The notes beneath the pieces were generated by a model. The model saw only the letters and a list, made by a program, of their open reading frames with translations. It was not told the DNA's origin and did not search any database. Of a DNA stretch of 12,857 nucleotides, positions 1-6,685 are shown piece by piece. A program made the position numbers and the translations under genes. Source of the stretch: Mageeibacillus sp. UBA1243 (lineage in GTDB: Bacteria > Bacillota > Clostridia > UBA1212); the NCBI GenBank assembly GCA_002308595.1, contig DBWH01000016.1:1-12857 (forward strand), given 5' to 3'. The first letter of the stretch is position 1. The number at the start of each line of letters is the position of its first letter.

Positions 1-19
1 ATTGCCGGGTTTAGAAAAG

Positions 20-50
20 ACGGACATCTTTAACGGATGCCCGTTTTTTT
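20..50 (+). terminator. Rho-independent terminator of an upstream plus-strand transcript
   Basis: ACGGACATC (20-28) pairs with GATGCCCGT (36-44) with one A-C mismatch, around a 7-base loop, and is followed by a T run to base 50. It should end a plus-strand transcript entering from the left. A TAG at 12-14 or a TAA at 31-33 could be that gene's stop, but too little sequence is present to identify it. Confidence 0.75.
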
Positions 51-112
51 GTTGCCTGAAAAACAGCTTTATTGATCATAGGTGTGTGCAGGGACGGTGG
101 GAGAAACCACAG

Positions 113-146
113 AAAAACCACCGAAATTGACGAAAAAACCACAAGC
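113..146 (+). repeat. Imperfect direct repeat, copy 1
   Basis: AAAACCACCGAAA followed by a GACGAAAAA stretch and ACCACAAGC closely matches 612-647 in the same orientation. The two copies are about 500 bp apart and each embeds a CCACAA-type motif, so part of the cluster probably arose by duplication. Confidence 0.55.
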
Positions 147-306
147 AACCCACAAGAAACCCACAAACGGTCGTGACAGAAGAATAAAACCCACAATTTA
201 GGCCCTCCGGTTGTGGGAAACACGTCGCAAAACCCACAACAAGGCACAAGAAAAGCGCGTTGAGAGGGTTTAAACAATATCGCATAGTGGGAAACATCTT
301 TTAAAA

Positions 307-315
307 TGTGGATAA
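307..315 (-). other. Perfect DnaA box
   Basis: TGTGGATAA on the plus strand is the exact reverse complement of the consensus DnaA box TTATCCACA. A second site, TGTGGAAAA at 471-479 (TTTTCCACA on the minus strand), fits the relaxed box TTWTNCACA, and TTTTACACA at about 757 also fits. They sit inside the TTGTGGG cluster and suggest that the variant motifs may be DnaA sites too. Confidence 0.5.
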
Positions 316-611
316 AACCGCACGGTGGTGGGTTTTAGGCTGAAAACTTGTGGGTTTTATAGTTGGAAGCTGTATTTGGGGTGAGGATAGAGGGGAATGG
401 CTTGGCGGCTGCAGCAGGGTAAAGCTGTCAGAGGAATCCCGCAAGGGAAACAAGCAGAAGTATGTTCCGCTGTGGAAAAAAACACCGGGATTGTGGGAAA
501 AACAGTAGAAATGAGGGAAACCTGCGCGTAATTGTGGGAAAACTGTGGGAAACCCAAGGGGCAGCCCAAAAACCGACAGCGGAGGTGGGTTAAAAGAACC
601 GAAACCCACAC

Positions 612-647
612 AAAAACCACCGAAAACAATCGAAAAACCCACAAAGC
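612..647 (+). repeat. Imperfect direct repeat, copy 2
   Basis: This is the partner of 113-146. It shares AAAAACCACCGAAAA and a CGAAAAACCCACAAAGC tail, with a few substitutions and small length differences. Confidence 0.55.
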
Positions 648-719
648 GCCTTGCGACAGAGCAAGAGATGTGGGTTAAGGTGCCTGGATTGTGGGTTTTA
701 GACTACAGACGGTGGGTTT

Positions 720-805
720 TTGTAATTATAGTTTTAGTTTCCCACAAATTGTCGGATTTTTACACACTTTTCACACAATGTGTATATTTTGTATAGATTC
801 AGGTA
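720..805. other. AT-rich stretch beside the motif cluster
   Basis: The bases from 720 to about 805 are markedly AT-rich compared with the flanking coding DNA. They contain one CCCACAA copy (741), TTTTACACA (757) and TTTTCACACA (769). An AT-rich flank next to clustered boxes is the arrangement of a DNA unwinding element at replication origins. It could also be ordinary AT-rich intergenic DNA. I see no clear terminator for the minus-strand gene that ends at 846. Confidence 0.35.
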
Positions 806-845
806 CGGAGGCGGCCAGGGCTAAATAAGATTTGATTTGAGAGGG

Positions 846-2177
846 TTACATTGGCGGTTTCTTTTTGGTTTTGGTGAGAAACAAAAATGGGAGGGCTGTA
901 ATTACGAGGACCGGCCAGGCGACGGTTCCGGAGCAGCCTTTGTTTGCGGGCTTGGCGGTTTCTTCATCTGAGGTGCTCTGGGAAGGGGATGAGGTGTCGG
1001 GTGTGTTGGCGGGTTCGGAAGTGGGGGTCTCATCCGGGAAGTCGTATTCTTCAATAGTTGCGGTGGTGTAGGAGAAACCGGGCAGAGGCTCGTTGTCGAT
1101 GGACTTGCCGTTTTTGTAGACTCGCCATTTAGGGACCGCAATTTCGCCGGCGCCAACCCAGAAGCCTATAGCCATATTGCCCGATTTGCGCATAACGATC
1201 AGATATCTTGTGCCGCCGGCAAGAGAGTAGCCGAAGTTAAGCTCAAGAGGTGCGTTGTCCTTGTGATCGAGGACCTCGCCCGTAAAAACCGGTTCCCGGG
1301 AGGTTGTGTAGACGTAGCTGGTGTTCCATTTGTACACCTCGTAGGATACGCTTGAACCGGGGCCGTTGTTGCTCCAGGTGGGCATGGAACTGAAGGTGAT
1401 GCTGAACAGTATCTTGCCGTCCGGAATTTGGTCCGTGAGAATCGCGAATGTGTCCCCGTCGTCAAGCCTTTGAGCATCGGTGGTGGGAGGGCTGAAAACG
1501 GTGACGGGGTCGTCTGTCACAATGGTTGTTCCTGAGGTGCCGCTGAGGGGGAGAAAGTAGTCAATTACATTGGCGTCTTTGATGAAATCCACAAAGAAAC
1601 AGAGGGGGCCTGATGCAGCGGTGCCGCCGAAGGTAATACAATCGTCGGTTTTTGAGACTGTGCCCGTGGGAAGAACTATGTAAGGCTTTGCATCAGAAGT
1701 TTTTTTGGTTATTTGCTTGACGTAAAGAACATATTTACCCGCCGGAAGAGTTTTTTCCATGGGGAAAATTGCGCCGTAGCCGTTGTCGGAGTCCTGGTGA
1801 AGAGTCTCAGAAAACAGAGGCTCGCCTTGAATGGACTTTTCGGGGGTCTCGTCAAAGGCGTAAATTGAGGTCGTATACTCGGCGTCGGTGAGGTCTGAGG
1901 ACTTCCCTGCCCAGATTCTGGGAAAACCGAACTGGTTAAAAGAGGCGCCGGCGTTGAAAACCGCGTAGACATCGCCAATACAATTCCCTGCGTCATCAAA
2001 CTTGTCAAGCCAGAGGCCCACCTTAGGTGTTCCCACATAGGAGTTGACCCTTTTGGTCTCTGGGTCGACGGAGGGGGCTGACTTGGCGTATGACGCGGGG
2101 ACGGCTTGGGCAGATATGAAAAGGAGCAGCGCCAAAACTGCCGATAAGTATTTCCTGAATGTGCCTGACCCTGACAT
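846..2177 (-). CDS. Secreted, membrane-anchored protein of unknown function (paralog A)
   Basis: I do not recognise a named family. The start is placed at ATG 2177 because a signal peptide begins there (MSGSGTFRKY, hydrophobic core, likely cut after SYA at residue 31), GGAGG lies 12 bases upstream and a strong promoter lies at 2224-2252. The longer reading from 2324 would start upstream of both the promoter and the neighbour's terminator. The 443-residue protein has two similar beta-rich modules (about residues 54-157 and 256-340). Each ends in an aG-x-YvL/YLIV strand, and the second ends in GFW. A Ser/Thr/Pro-rich linker (about 379-412) follows, then a Cys-Gly-Ser, a hydrophobic segment and a lysine-rich tail that would hold it in the membrane. 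There is no LPXTG motif. It is a clear paralog of the protein at 2321-3679 and probably acts on the outer face of the cell, perhaps in binding; the ligand is unknown. Confidence 0.85.
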   Translation of the reverse strand: MSGSGTFRKYLSAVLALLLFISAQAVPASYAKSAPSVDPETKRVNSYVGTPKVGLWLDKFDDAGNCIGDVYAVFNAGASFNQFGFPRIWAGKSSDLTDAEYTTSIYAFDETPEKSIQGEPLFSETLHQDSDNGYGAIFPMEKTLPAGKYVLYVKQITKKTSDAKPYIVLPTGTVSKTDDCITFGGTAASGPLCFFVDFIKDANVIDYFLPLSGTSGTTIVTDDPVTVFSPPTTDAQRLDDGDTFAILTDQIPDGKILFSITFSSMPTWSNNGPGSSVSYEVYKWNTSYVYTTSREPVFTGEVLDHKDNAPLELNFGYSLAGGTRYLIVMRKSGNMAIGFWVGAGEIAVPKWRVYKNGKSIDNEPLPGFSYTTATIEEYDFPDETPTSEPANTPDTSSPSQSTSDEETAKPANKGCSGTVAWPVLVITALPFLFLTKTKKKPPM

Positions 2178-2223
2178 AACCCTTAAGTTCCTCCGTTGTG
2201 CAGCTGCTGTGCGGTGTGAGTTG

Positions 2224-2252
2224 ATTATAGAATAAAACGGGCTGTGTTTCAA
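2224..2252 (-). promoter_or_regulatory. Sigma-A promoter of the gene ending at 846
   Basis: On the minus strand TTGAAA (2252-2247) is followed by a 17-base spacer and a perfect TATAAT (2229-2224). Transcription should start near 2217, giving a leader of about 40 bases. The -35 overlaps the T tract of the upstream gene's terminator. Confidence 0.85.
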
Positions 2253-2283
2253 GAAAAAAGGGGCCCCGCGAGCGGGGCCCCTT
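2251..2283 (-). terminator. Strong rho-independent terminator of the gene at 2321-3679
   Basis: GGGGCCCCGC (2260-2269) and GCGGGGCCCC (2272-2281) form a perfect stem, extended by two A-T pairs. On the minus strand it is followed by CTTTTTTCTT. It lies about 40 bases after the stop codon at 2321. Confidence 0.93.
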
Positions 2284-2320
2284 GGCGATAAGTCATTCAC
2301 ACAGAATAACTTATTTAATT

Positions 2321-3679
2321 TCAATGTTTTTTCTTGGCGATGACCACCGCCGCAAGAGCGCAGACCGAAATGATTCCGCCGGCAACGAATCCGCCGCAGC
2401 CTGATTTCTTCTTTGAGGTAGACTCCTCGCTGCTGTTCTTCGGAGTGGGGGTGGGTTCTTCCGCCTTTTCGGTGGGATCCTCAACCTTCTCCGTGGGCTG
2501 CACGGGCTCTTCGGTCACAGGCGGTGCCTCTGTCACGTCGGGAGTCGCTGTGGGTGTGGGAACCGGTTCAGGGGTCTCTTCGGGTCCGGAATATGTGGAA
2601 AGTCTGAATTCGCAGGCCGGATAGATGTCTGTTTCTTCTTGATCCTCGAAGAATGCCCATTTCTCCTCGTAACCCTTCTTGATATTGGCGCCTTCCCAGA
2701 AGCCGATGTTGCCCTCGTTGGCTTTGTAAACAACGATGAGGTAGCGGCGTCCGGCGGTAAGTCTTGCGCCGAAGTCAAGGATGAGATCCTGGTTGTCTGT
2801 GTGGTCAACTACTGAACCGGATTTGATCGGAATGCCGCTGTAGGTGGTCTCGTAGTCCGTATCCCAAACGTATACGTCCCAGTCGAGGTCGGAGTCGTGG
2901 TTTGTGTTGTTCCATGTAGGAGCTGCCTTGAATGTGAAATATCTGAGAACCTTGCCCTCAGGAATCTCTTCGGTGAGGATTGCGTAGTCTGCTATCGTTA
3001 GCTGGTGGGCGCCGCCTGTACGCTGAACCAGCTGAACAGCCTTGTCATCTTTAAATACCTGAGCGCTCTTCCACTGGATTGCCTTGAAGAAAGCGCTGCT
3101 TTCCACCGATCCGTCGTAAACAACCGAGAAAGCAAAGCTTACAGAACCGTTGAGGGAGCCGTATTCAATAATGTCTGTAGAGTAGAGATCCTCTGCAGCG
3201 GGGAGTACGGCGTAAGGTCCGGGGCTCTCAAGTTCCGGGTTGTCCGTAATCTGCGAGATTTTGAAAATGTACTGTCCCGCGGGGATGGACTTGCCGAAAT
3301 CGATTGTATAGTTGTTTGTGTCGCCTTCAAGTGCATCCTCATTTGTGAAGATGGGCTCTGCCGCCAATGACGCATCTTTCTCTCCGGTGAAGTTGAAAAG
3401 CTCGAAGCGAACCGAGGAATTCTGATTGTTTTCGGATCTGCCCGCATATAACGTGGGAAGAACTATAGCTGTGAAAGGCGCTGCAGCATTGAAGATTGTA
3501 TATGCATAAGCGTTGCAGACACCTTCTTCATTGAATCTGTTGAGCCAAATTCCGGGCTCGTGATCGCCGGAATAGTTTAGCGCCGTTGCTGATCCCGCTT
3601 CTTCGTCTGCCGACACGGCTAAAACGCCAAGCGACAGGACCATCGAAATAATAACCAGAAGGGATATTATTTTCTTCAT
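2321..3679 (-). CDS. Secreted, membrane-anchored protein of unknown function (paralog B)
   Basis: The start ATG at 3679 has GGAGGT seven to eight bases upstream. Residues 1-24 are a signal peptide (MKKIISLLVI, likely cut after AVSA). The mature part has two related beta-rich modules, about 43-145 and 238-328. The first opens with GIWLNRF and carries FNAA and LPTLYAGRSE; the second has APTWNN, DHTDN, RRYLIV and GFW. A long Pro/Thr/Glu linker (about 367-425, many TP, EP and PT pairs) leads to SGCGG, a hydrophobic anchor and the tail AKKKH. All of these landmarks recur in the adjacent protein at 846-2177, so the two are tandem duplicates. They are separately transcribed, with a terminator and a second promoter between them. 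I know no biochemical function for the family; an exported binding or structural role is inferred. Confidence 0.88.
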   Translation of the reverse strand: MKKIISLLVIISMVLSLGVLAVSADEEAGSATALNYSGDHEPGIWLNRFNEEGVCNAYAYTIFNAAAPFTAIVLPTLYAGRSENNQNSSVRFELFNFTGEKDASLAAEPIFTNEDALEGDTNNYTIDFGKSIPAGQYIFKISQITDNPELESPGPYAVLPAAEDLYSTDIIEYGSLNGSVSFAFSVVYDGSVESSAFFKAIQWKSAQVFKDDKAVQLVQRTGGAHQLTIADYAILTEEIPEGKVLRYFTFKAAPTWNNTNHDSDLDWDVYVWDTDYETTYSGIPIKSGSVVDHTDNQDLILDFGARLTAGRRYLIVVYKANEGNIGFWEGANIKKGYEEKWAFFEDQEETDIYPACEFRLSTYSGPEETPEPVPTPTATPDVTEAPPVTEEPVQPTEKVEDPTEKAEEPTPTPKNSSEESTSKKKSGCGGFVAGGIISVCALAAVVIAKKKH

Positions 3680-3728
3680 TTTGTTTACCTCCGTTCAATT
3701 GTTGTTTGAAACCGGCTCATTATTAAAG

Positions 3729-3817
3729 CCGAAATGTTAAATTAATGCCGAAATCATCCCCTTAATCGATTTCGGACCGATTCTTTTTACGTCAAGCACA
3801 AGTATAACACATTTCGG
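3729..3817. promoter_or_regulatory. Four CCGAAAT boxes, two in each orientation (candidate operator)
   Basis: CCGAAAT occurs at 3729-3735 and 3748-3754, and ATTTCGG at 3769-3775 and 3811-3817. The middle two extend to an 8-bp inverted repeat (CCGAAATC / GATTTCGG, 12-base gap). One box lies in the -35/-10 spacer of the promoter at 3801-3829 and three lie in the leader, so binding could control the gene at 2321-3679. The regulator is unknown. Confidence 0.45.
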
Positions 3818-3829
3818 GAGTAAAGAAAA
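3801..3829 (-). promoter_or_regulatory. Probable promoter of the gene at 2321-3679
   Basis: On the minus strand an extended -10, TGTTATACT (TATACT at 3806-3801), has only a weak -35 (TTTTCT at 3829-3824) at 17 bases. It predicts a leader of about 115 bases containing the CCGAAAT boxes. A TTGACG at 3795-3790 has no good -10 partner. Confidence 0.55.
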
Positions 3830-3891
3830 GGAAAAAAGCGAAGCCGCCAATGAAACCTTTCCGGACAGCGCGAAAACCCTTTAAAAACCGT

Positions 3892-4617
3892 TCAAACAAC
3901 CCTGAAGAAAGCTTTTTTTGAAGAATAATCGAAAGCCGCAGCCCCCGAATCACCGGAAGGCGCGGGGCAGAGGAGAATTGAGTTGCAGTCTAAGGGGTTG
4001 GTTACGACGGGAAATTCCTTGCCGGATATGTCGAAAAGACTGCCCCCCGAAAGACCGGTCCTGCCGCATTTGCCGCATTTATAGGTGTTACCCTCGGCTG
4101 CGAAGCAGTGCTCGCTGCGCATGACGATTTTCCGTGCCCCGAGAGCGACCTCCGGAATGAGGCCTTCGGGAAACCTGTCGATAAGAGCTCTGTGCTCCGG
4201 AATGTCAAGCTCAGGAAGGATGGCGGCGGAATCAAGCTTTCCGCGCCAGAATTCTGCTGCAGACGCGTTGGTTATGTTTAAGGAAACGTCGCCCGCCGCG
4301 AAAATGTCTGAGCGGGAGATATTGGCGGCTTTCATAAGCTCGCAGAGGGTCTCGTAGTCGCCAATGTTCTGCAGCGTGAACCCGTCAAAATGCTTTGAAA
4401 ACTCGCCAAAACGTTCACAGAAGGCGCGGTAGGCCTTTCCCTTGGAGATGAAAGGGAAGGAAAGAAGAAGCTTTGAACCGGTATTGTTTCCGGAAGACTT
4501 CCTGTCGGGCAGAGGCTCGCCGAGAAGATAAGGAATGCAGGAGACGTGGACAAGGTCCGCAGATTGTATTATTTCGTCCGAAAGCTCGGCGGGAGAAAAA
4601 ACAAAGGCGGAAATCAT
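3892..4617 (-). CDS. U32 family protein, C-terminal half of a split U32 peptidase-like protein
   Basis: This 241-residue protein matches the second U32-like half of long clostridial U32/DUF3656 proteins, not a complete enzyme. Diagnostic parts are GDVSLNITNASAAEF (about 109-123), LPELD (134-138), a VALGARKIVMRSEHC segment (157-171) and a four-cysteine set, C171, C181, C184 and C211. This corresponds to the usual EHC...CxxC...D-x-x-G-x-x-FPV...C pattern, here FDISGKEFPVV. The start ATG overlaps the stop of the upstream gene as ATGA, with GGGAGG eight bases before it, so translation should be coupled. With the upstream 505 residues the sum is 746, about the length of a fused family member. It probably docks onto the first half. 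Family members studied elsewhere hydroxylate RNA rather than cut peptides; whether this pair does so is inference. I see no convincing terminator after it. Confidence 0.85.
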   Translation of the reverse strand: MISAFVFSPAELSDEIIQSADLVHVSCIPYLLGEPLPDRKSSGNNTGSKLLLSFPFISKGKAYRAFCERFGEFSKHFDGFTLQNIGDYETLCELMKAANISRSDIFAAGDVSLNITNASAAEFWRGKLDSAAILPELDIPEHRALIDRFPEGLIPEVALGARKIVMRSEHCFAAEGNTYKCGKCGRTGLSGGSLFDISGKEFPVVTNPLDCNSILLCPAPSGDSGAAAFDYSSKKAFFRVV

Positions 4618-6131
4618 AGAGGACGCCTCCCTTCGCGTATGGCGGTCAGGGCGGAAACTGCCTCCCTGCGCAGCTTTTTGAGGCTTGAAAATGTAATGAA
4701 GCCGCAGTCCCCGGAGATTTCGACGGATTTGACCTCAAAAGGAGTGCCTCCGGTTGCGGATATTATCTCTTTGAGGGCTGCCTCAGGGGCGCCGGCTCCC
4801 TGCACAAAAGGAACCGAGGAGCCGGCGCAGTCAATTCCGTCCGAATATGTGAGGGTGACAAGGCCTGCGGAGGCGGACAGCCTCGCTGTCACCGGTACCC
4901 GGCGAAGCTCGGCTCCTTTCGCAAACGACTTCTGCAGCTCCTTCAGGTATCTTTGGTCGAGCGTCTTGCAGATTAAAAGAGGTTCTTTGAGCTGCTTCGG
5001 GACGGTTCCGGAAACGGTTATCCGGACGGTGTCGCCGGGTGATGCAAGCTGCGTTCTTTCGCCTTTTTTTTCGATGATATTGACGGTTCCGCCAAAATCG
5101 GGGCTTGCCGCAAACGAGATGCCGTCGCCGGGGGAGAGAGGCTCGCGGAGGGAGACATTGGCGGTAAACAGGTCGGTGTTGTTCTTGCGGAACTGAGTGA
5201 TTTTTCCGCGGATTTCGCCGCAGGGGAGACCGGTCTTGCCGGCATAGGACAGTGTGATGTCTTTTTTGGGAAGCTTTCCGAGCTGGTGGCCGGAGCAGAA
5301 ACCGCCGCGGCTGAAAATGACCGTAAGGTTTTTCATGTCCTGAGTGACGTCGGCGCCCGGGTTTTCGAGCGCGTGCCTGTAAGCCCTTGTGACCGCGGCA
5401 ACGTACTCGGGGGACTTGAGCCGCCCCTCTATTTTCAGCGAGGTGACGCCTGTGGCCGTGAGCTTCTCGAGGTACGGGAGGGTGCAGAGGTCTGCGGGCG
5501 AGAGCAGGTGCTTTTCGCTGTTTTTATCGTTGTTATAGGAATATTTTAACCGGCAAGGTTGCGAGCATGTGCCCCTGTTTCCGCTTCTCCCCGCAGTGAA
5601 AAAGCTGAGCATGCACTGGCCCGAGTAGGACATGCAGAGAGCCCCGTGGCAGAAAACCTCTGTCTCCATGATGCCCGCGCCCGCAAGCTCCTCAATCTCG
5701 GGAAGGCTGAGCTCTCTGGCAAGCACGGCGCGTGAAAAACCGAGCGCCTTGGCCATTTTCAGACCCTGAAGGTTCATCACGGTCATCTGCGTCGAGGCGT
5801 GAAGTTTTGCGCCCACAACCCCCGCGAGCTTTTCCGCAAGACCTATGTCCTGCAGAATAAAAGCGTCTACACCGAGACGGTCGGCTTCCTTCGCCATCTC
5901 GACCGCGGACGCAAGTTCCGAATCCTTCAAAAGCGTATTTAACGCGACGTGAATCTTAACACCCCTCACGTGGGCATATGAAACCCACTCGCCAAGGTTT
6001 TCAAGCGAGAAATTGGCCGCTCCCGCCCGGGCGCTGAAGCTCGTCAGACCAAGGTATATTTCGTCGGCGCCGTTCTGAACTCCGGCAACGAGACATTCGG
6101 GGTTCCCCGCAGGGGAGAGCAAAAAAGCCAT
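4614..6131 (-). CDS. U32 family peptidase-like protein with DUF3656-type C-terminal region (probable RNA-hydroxylase type)
   Basis: The 505-residue protein opens with the family signature LLSPAGNPE...GADEIYLG (4-28). It then has HASTQM (111-116), HGALCMSYSGQC (162-173), RSGNRGTCSQPCR (182-194) and SLKIEGRLKSPEYVA (231-245). Cysteines 166, 173, 189 and 193 are the conserved set thought to bind an iron-sulfur cluster. The region from about 380 to 500 fits DUF3656, ending in GGTPFEVKSVEI and LRREAVSAL. Characterised relatives are RlhA (23S rRNA C2501 hydroxylation) and TrhP (tRNA wobble uridine hydroxylation); which substrate applies here cannot be read from the sequence. The gene begins 7 bases after the zapA stop codon with only a weak ribosome binding site, and overlaps the next gene by 4 bp. 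The zapA - U32 order is common in Firmicutes. Residue 161 is Cys where relatives often have a hydrophobic residue. Confidence 0.9.
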   Translation of the reverse strand: MAFLLSPAGNPECLVAGVQNGADEIYLGLTSFSARAGAANFSLENLGEWVSYAHVRGVKIHVALNTLLKDSELASAVEMAKEADRLGVDAFILQDIGLAEKLAGVVGAKLHASTQMTVMNLQGLKMAKALGFSRAVLARELSLPEIEELAGAGIMETEVFCHGALCMSYSGQCMLSFFTAGRSGNRGTCSQPCRLKYSYNNDKNSEKHLLSPADLCTLPYLEKLTATGVTSLKIEGRLKSPEYVAAVTRAYRHALENPGADVTQDMKNLTVIFSRGGFCSGHQLGKLPKKDITLSYAGKTGLPCGEIRGKITQFRKNNTDLFTANVSLREPLSPGDGISFAASPDFGGTVNIIEKKGERTQLASPGDTVRITVSGTVPKQLKEPLLICKTLDQRYLKELQKSFAKGAELRRVPVTARLSASAGLVTLTYSDGIDCAGSSVPFVQGAGAPEAALKEIISATGGTPFEVKSVEISGDCGFITFSSLKKLRREAVSALTAIREGRRPL

Positions 6132-6138
6132 GAGAAAA

Positions 6139-6516
6139 TCACTCGACAGTGCCGCCGAGCTTTAAAATGAGCACCTTTTCCTTGAGTTTTTCGTTCTCCT
6201 CCCTGAGCTTTTTGATCTCTTTAACGACGGAGGCGTGCTCAGCGGAAAGGCTGTCAAACTGTTCAAGGAGCTGCTTTGAATCATTTTTGAGAGAGGTCAG
6301 CTGTTCCTGAGTCTTAAAAAGCGTGTCGGCAAGGTCGATCGACAGTATCGCCAATGTGATCGAGTCCGAATAGATCATGCCCGACTTGTCCTTTGATTTT
6401 TCGATTCTGGAATTCAGATAATATTCAATCTTGCGAATGTACTCTTCCGACTCTTCGGCGGTGATGGGGTACTTCGCCCCGTTGAGATTAATTGTAAACT
6501 TCTTAAGCTCGCTCAT
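6139..6516 (-). CDS. zapA: Cell division protein ZapA
   Basis: This is a 125-residue ZapA-type protein, which binds FtsZ at mid-cell and stabilises the Z ring. The N-terminal globular part (MSELKKFTINLNGAKYPI, then EEYIRKIEYYLN) is followed by the typical helix DSITLAILSIDLADTLFK (51-68) and a coiled coil to about residue 118 (QEQLTSLKNDSKQLLEQF; KKLREENEKLKEKV). The ATG at 6516 is chosen because GGAGG lies six bases upstream and the family starts there. A longer in-frame reading to 6741 adds a basic, low-quality N-terminus and runs across the promoter. It is first in an operon with the two U32 genes, transcribed from the promoter at 6584-6612. Confidence 0.9.
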   Translation of the reverse strand: MSELKKFTINLNGAKYPITAEESEEYIRKIEYYLNSRIEKSKDKSGMIYSDSITLAILSIDLADTLFKTQEQLTSLKNDSKQLLEQFDSLSAEHASVVKEIKKLREENEKLKEKVLILKLGGTVE

Positions 6517-6583
6517 GATTATCCTCCGTATTTTTTTGAGGCGTAAGTCTTGTTTGCGCCTGTTTTTCTTTTGCAGCACAGAA

Positions 6584-6612
6584 AGTATAGCAGAAAACAG
6601 GGCCGTCCTCAA
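6584..6612 (-). promoter_or_regulatory. Sigma-A promoter of the zapA operon
   Basis: On the minus strand TTGAGG (6612-6607), 17 bases and TATACT (6589-6584) precede a leader of about 60 bases. Confidence 0.7.
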
Positions 6613-6651
6613 GGAAATTCCGCAAAAAACGCCAAAAACCGCCAAGAAAAC

Positions 6652-6685
6652 GCCCCGCGCCAAAGGCGGGAAGAAGGCGCGGGGC
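6652..6685. promoter_or_regulatory. Perfect 10-bp GC-rich inverted repeat between divergent promoters
   Basis: GCCCCGCGCC (6652-6661) and GGCGCGGGGC (6676-6685) are exact inverted copies with a 14-base gap. They sit between the zapA promoter and the plus-strand promoter at 6720, outside both predicted transcripts, so this is more likely a protein-binding site than a terminator. Four TTGGCG-family motifs (6630, 6640, 6658, 6700) crowd the same 80 bases. Confidence 0.45.

Larger units (their letters stand above)
96..748. repeat. Dense cluster of TTGTGGG / CCCACAA motifs (origin-like or DnaA-box-like array)
   Basis: This stretch has no credible gene. Exact TTGTGGG heptamers lie at 211, 348, 491, 532 and 689; exact CCCACAA at 149, 160, 190, 233, 638 and 741. 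About ten more near copies include AGTGGGAAA (286), GGTGGGTTTT (near 327 and 711), TGTGGGAAA (544), GGTGGGTTAA (584), CCCACA (605) and TGTGGGTTAA (669). The motif is nearly always followed by an A run or T run. Both orientations occur; reverse copies dominate at 130-240 and forward copies at 280-560. Elsewhere in the window I find only two exact heptamers (5812 and 9430), both inside genes. The sites resemble DnaA boxes (TTATCCACA / TGTGGATAA) but most carry GGG where the box has GGA. A replication origin, a DnaA-titration cluster or a regulator-binding array would all fit. No dnaA, dnaN or plasmid rep gene is visible here, so the role is inference. Confidence 0.7.

Noticed and set aside
96..748. 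CRISPR array
   Set aside because: The motif is short, occurs in both orientations and has irregular spacing with no uniform spacers, and no cas gene is visible.
11..796. Several overlapping open frames of 73-113 codons in the left intergenic region
   Set aside because: Their translations are low-complexity repeats of Phe-Pro, Ser-His and Cys-Gly-Phe produced by the TTGTGGG array read in different frames. None has a ribosome binding site or a recognisable domain, and they overlap each other on both strands.
60..800. Large structured non-coding RNA formed by pairing of TTGTGGG with CCCACAA
   Set aside because: Pairing partners are interchangeable, so no unique fold is implied, and there is no clear promoter. 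A protein-binding array explains the pattern more simply, although an RNA cannot be excluded.
2178..2324. N-terminal extension of the gene at 846-2177 to an ATG at 2324
   Set aside because: It would begin upstream of the terminator at 2251-2283 and the promoter at 2224-2252 and would place 49 non-signal residues before a clear signal peptide.
3826..3891. Terminator for the zapA operon
   Set aside because: There is a T-rich run on the minus strand near 3836-3831, but I could not find a convincing stem directly before it.
4546..5196. Plus-strand open frame of 216 codons opposite the U32 genes
   Set aside because: It lies antisense to two well-supported U32 genes, has no recognisable domain and is a frame shadow.
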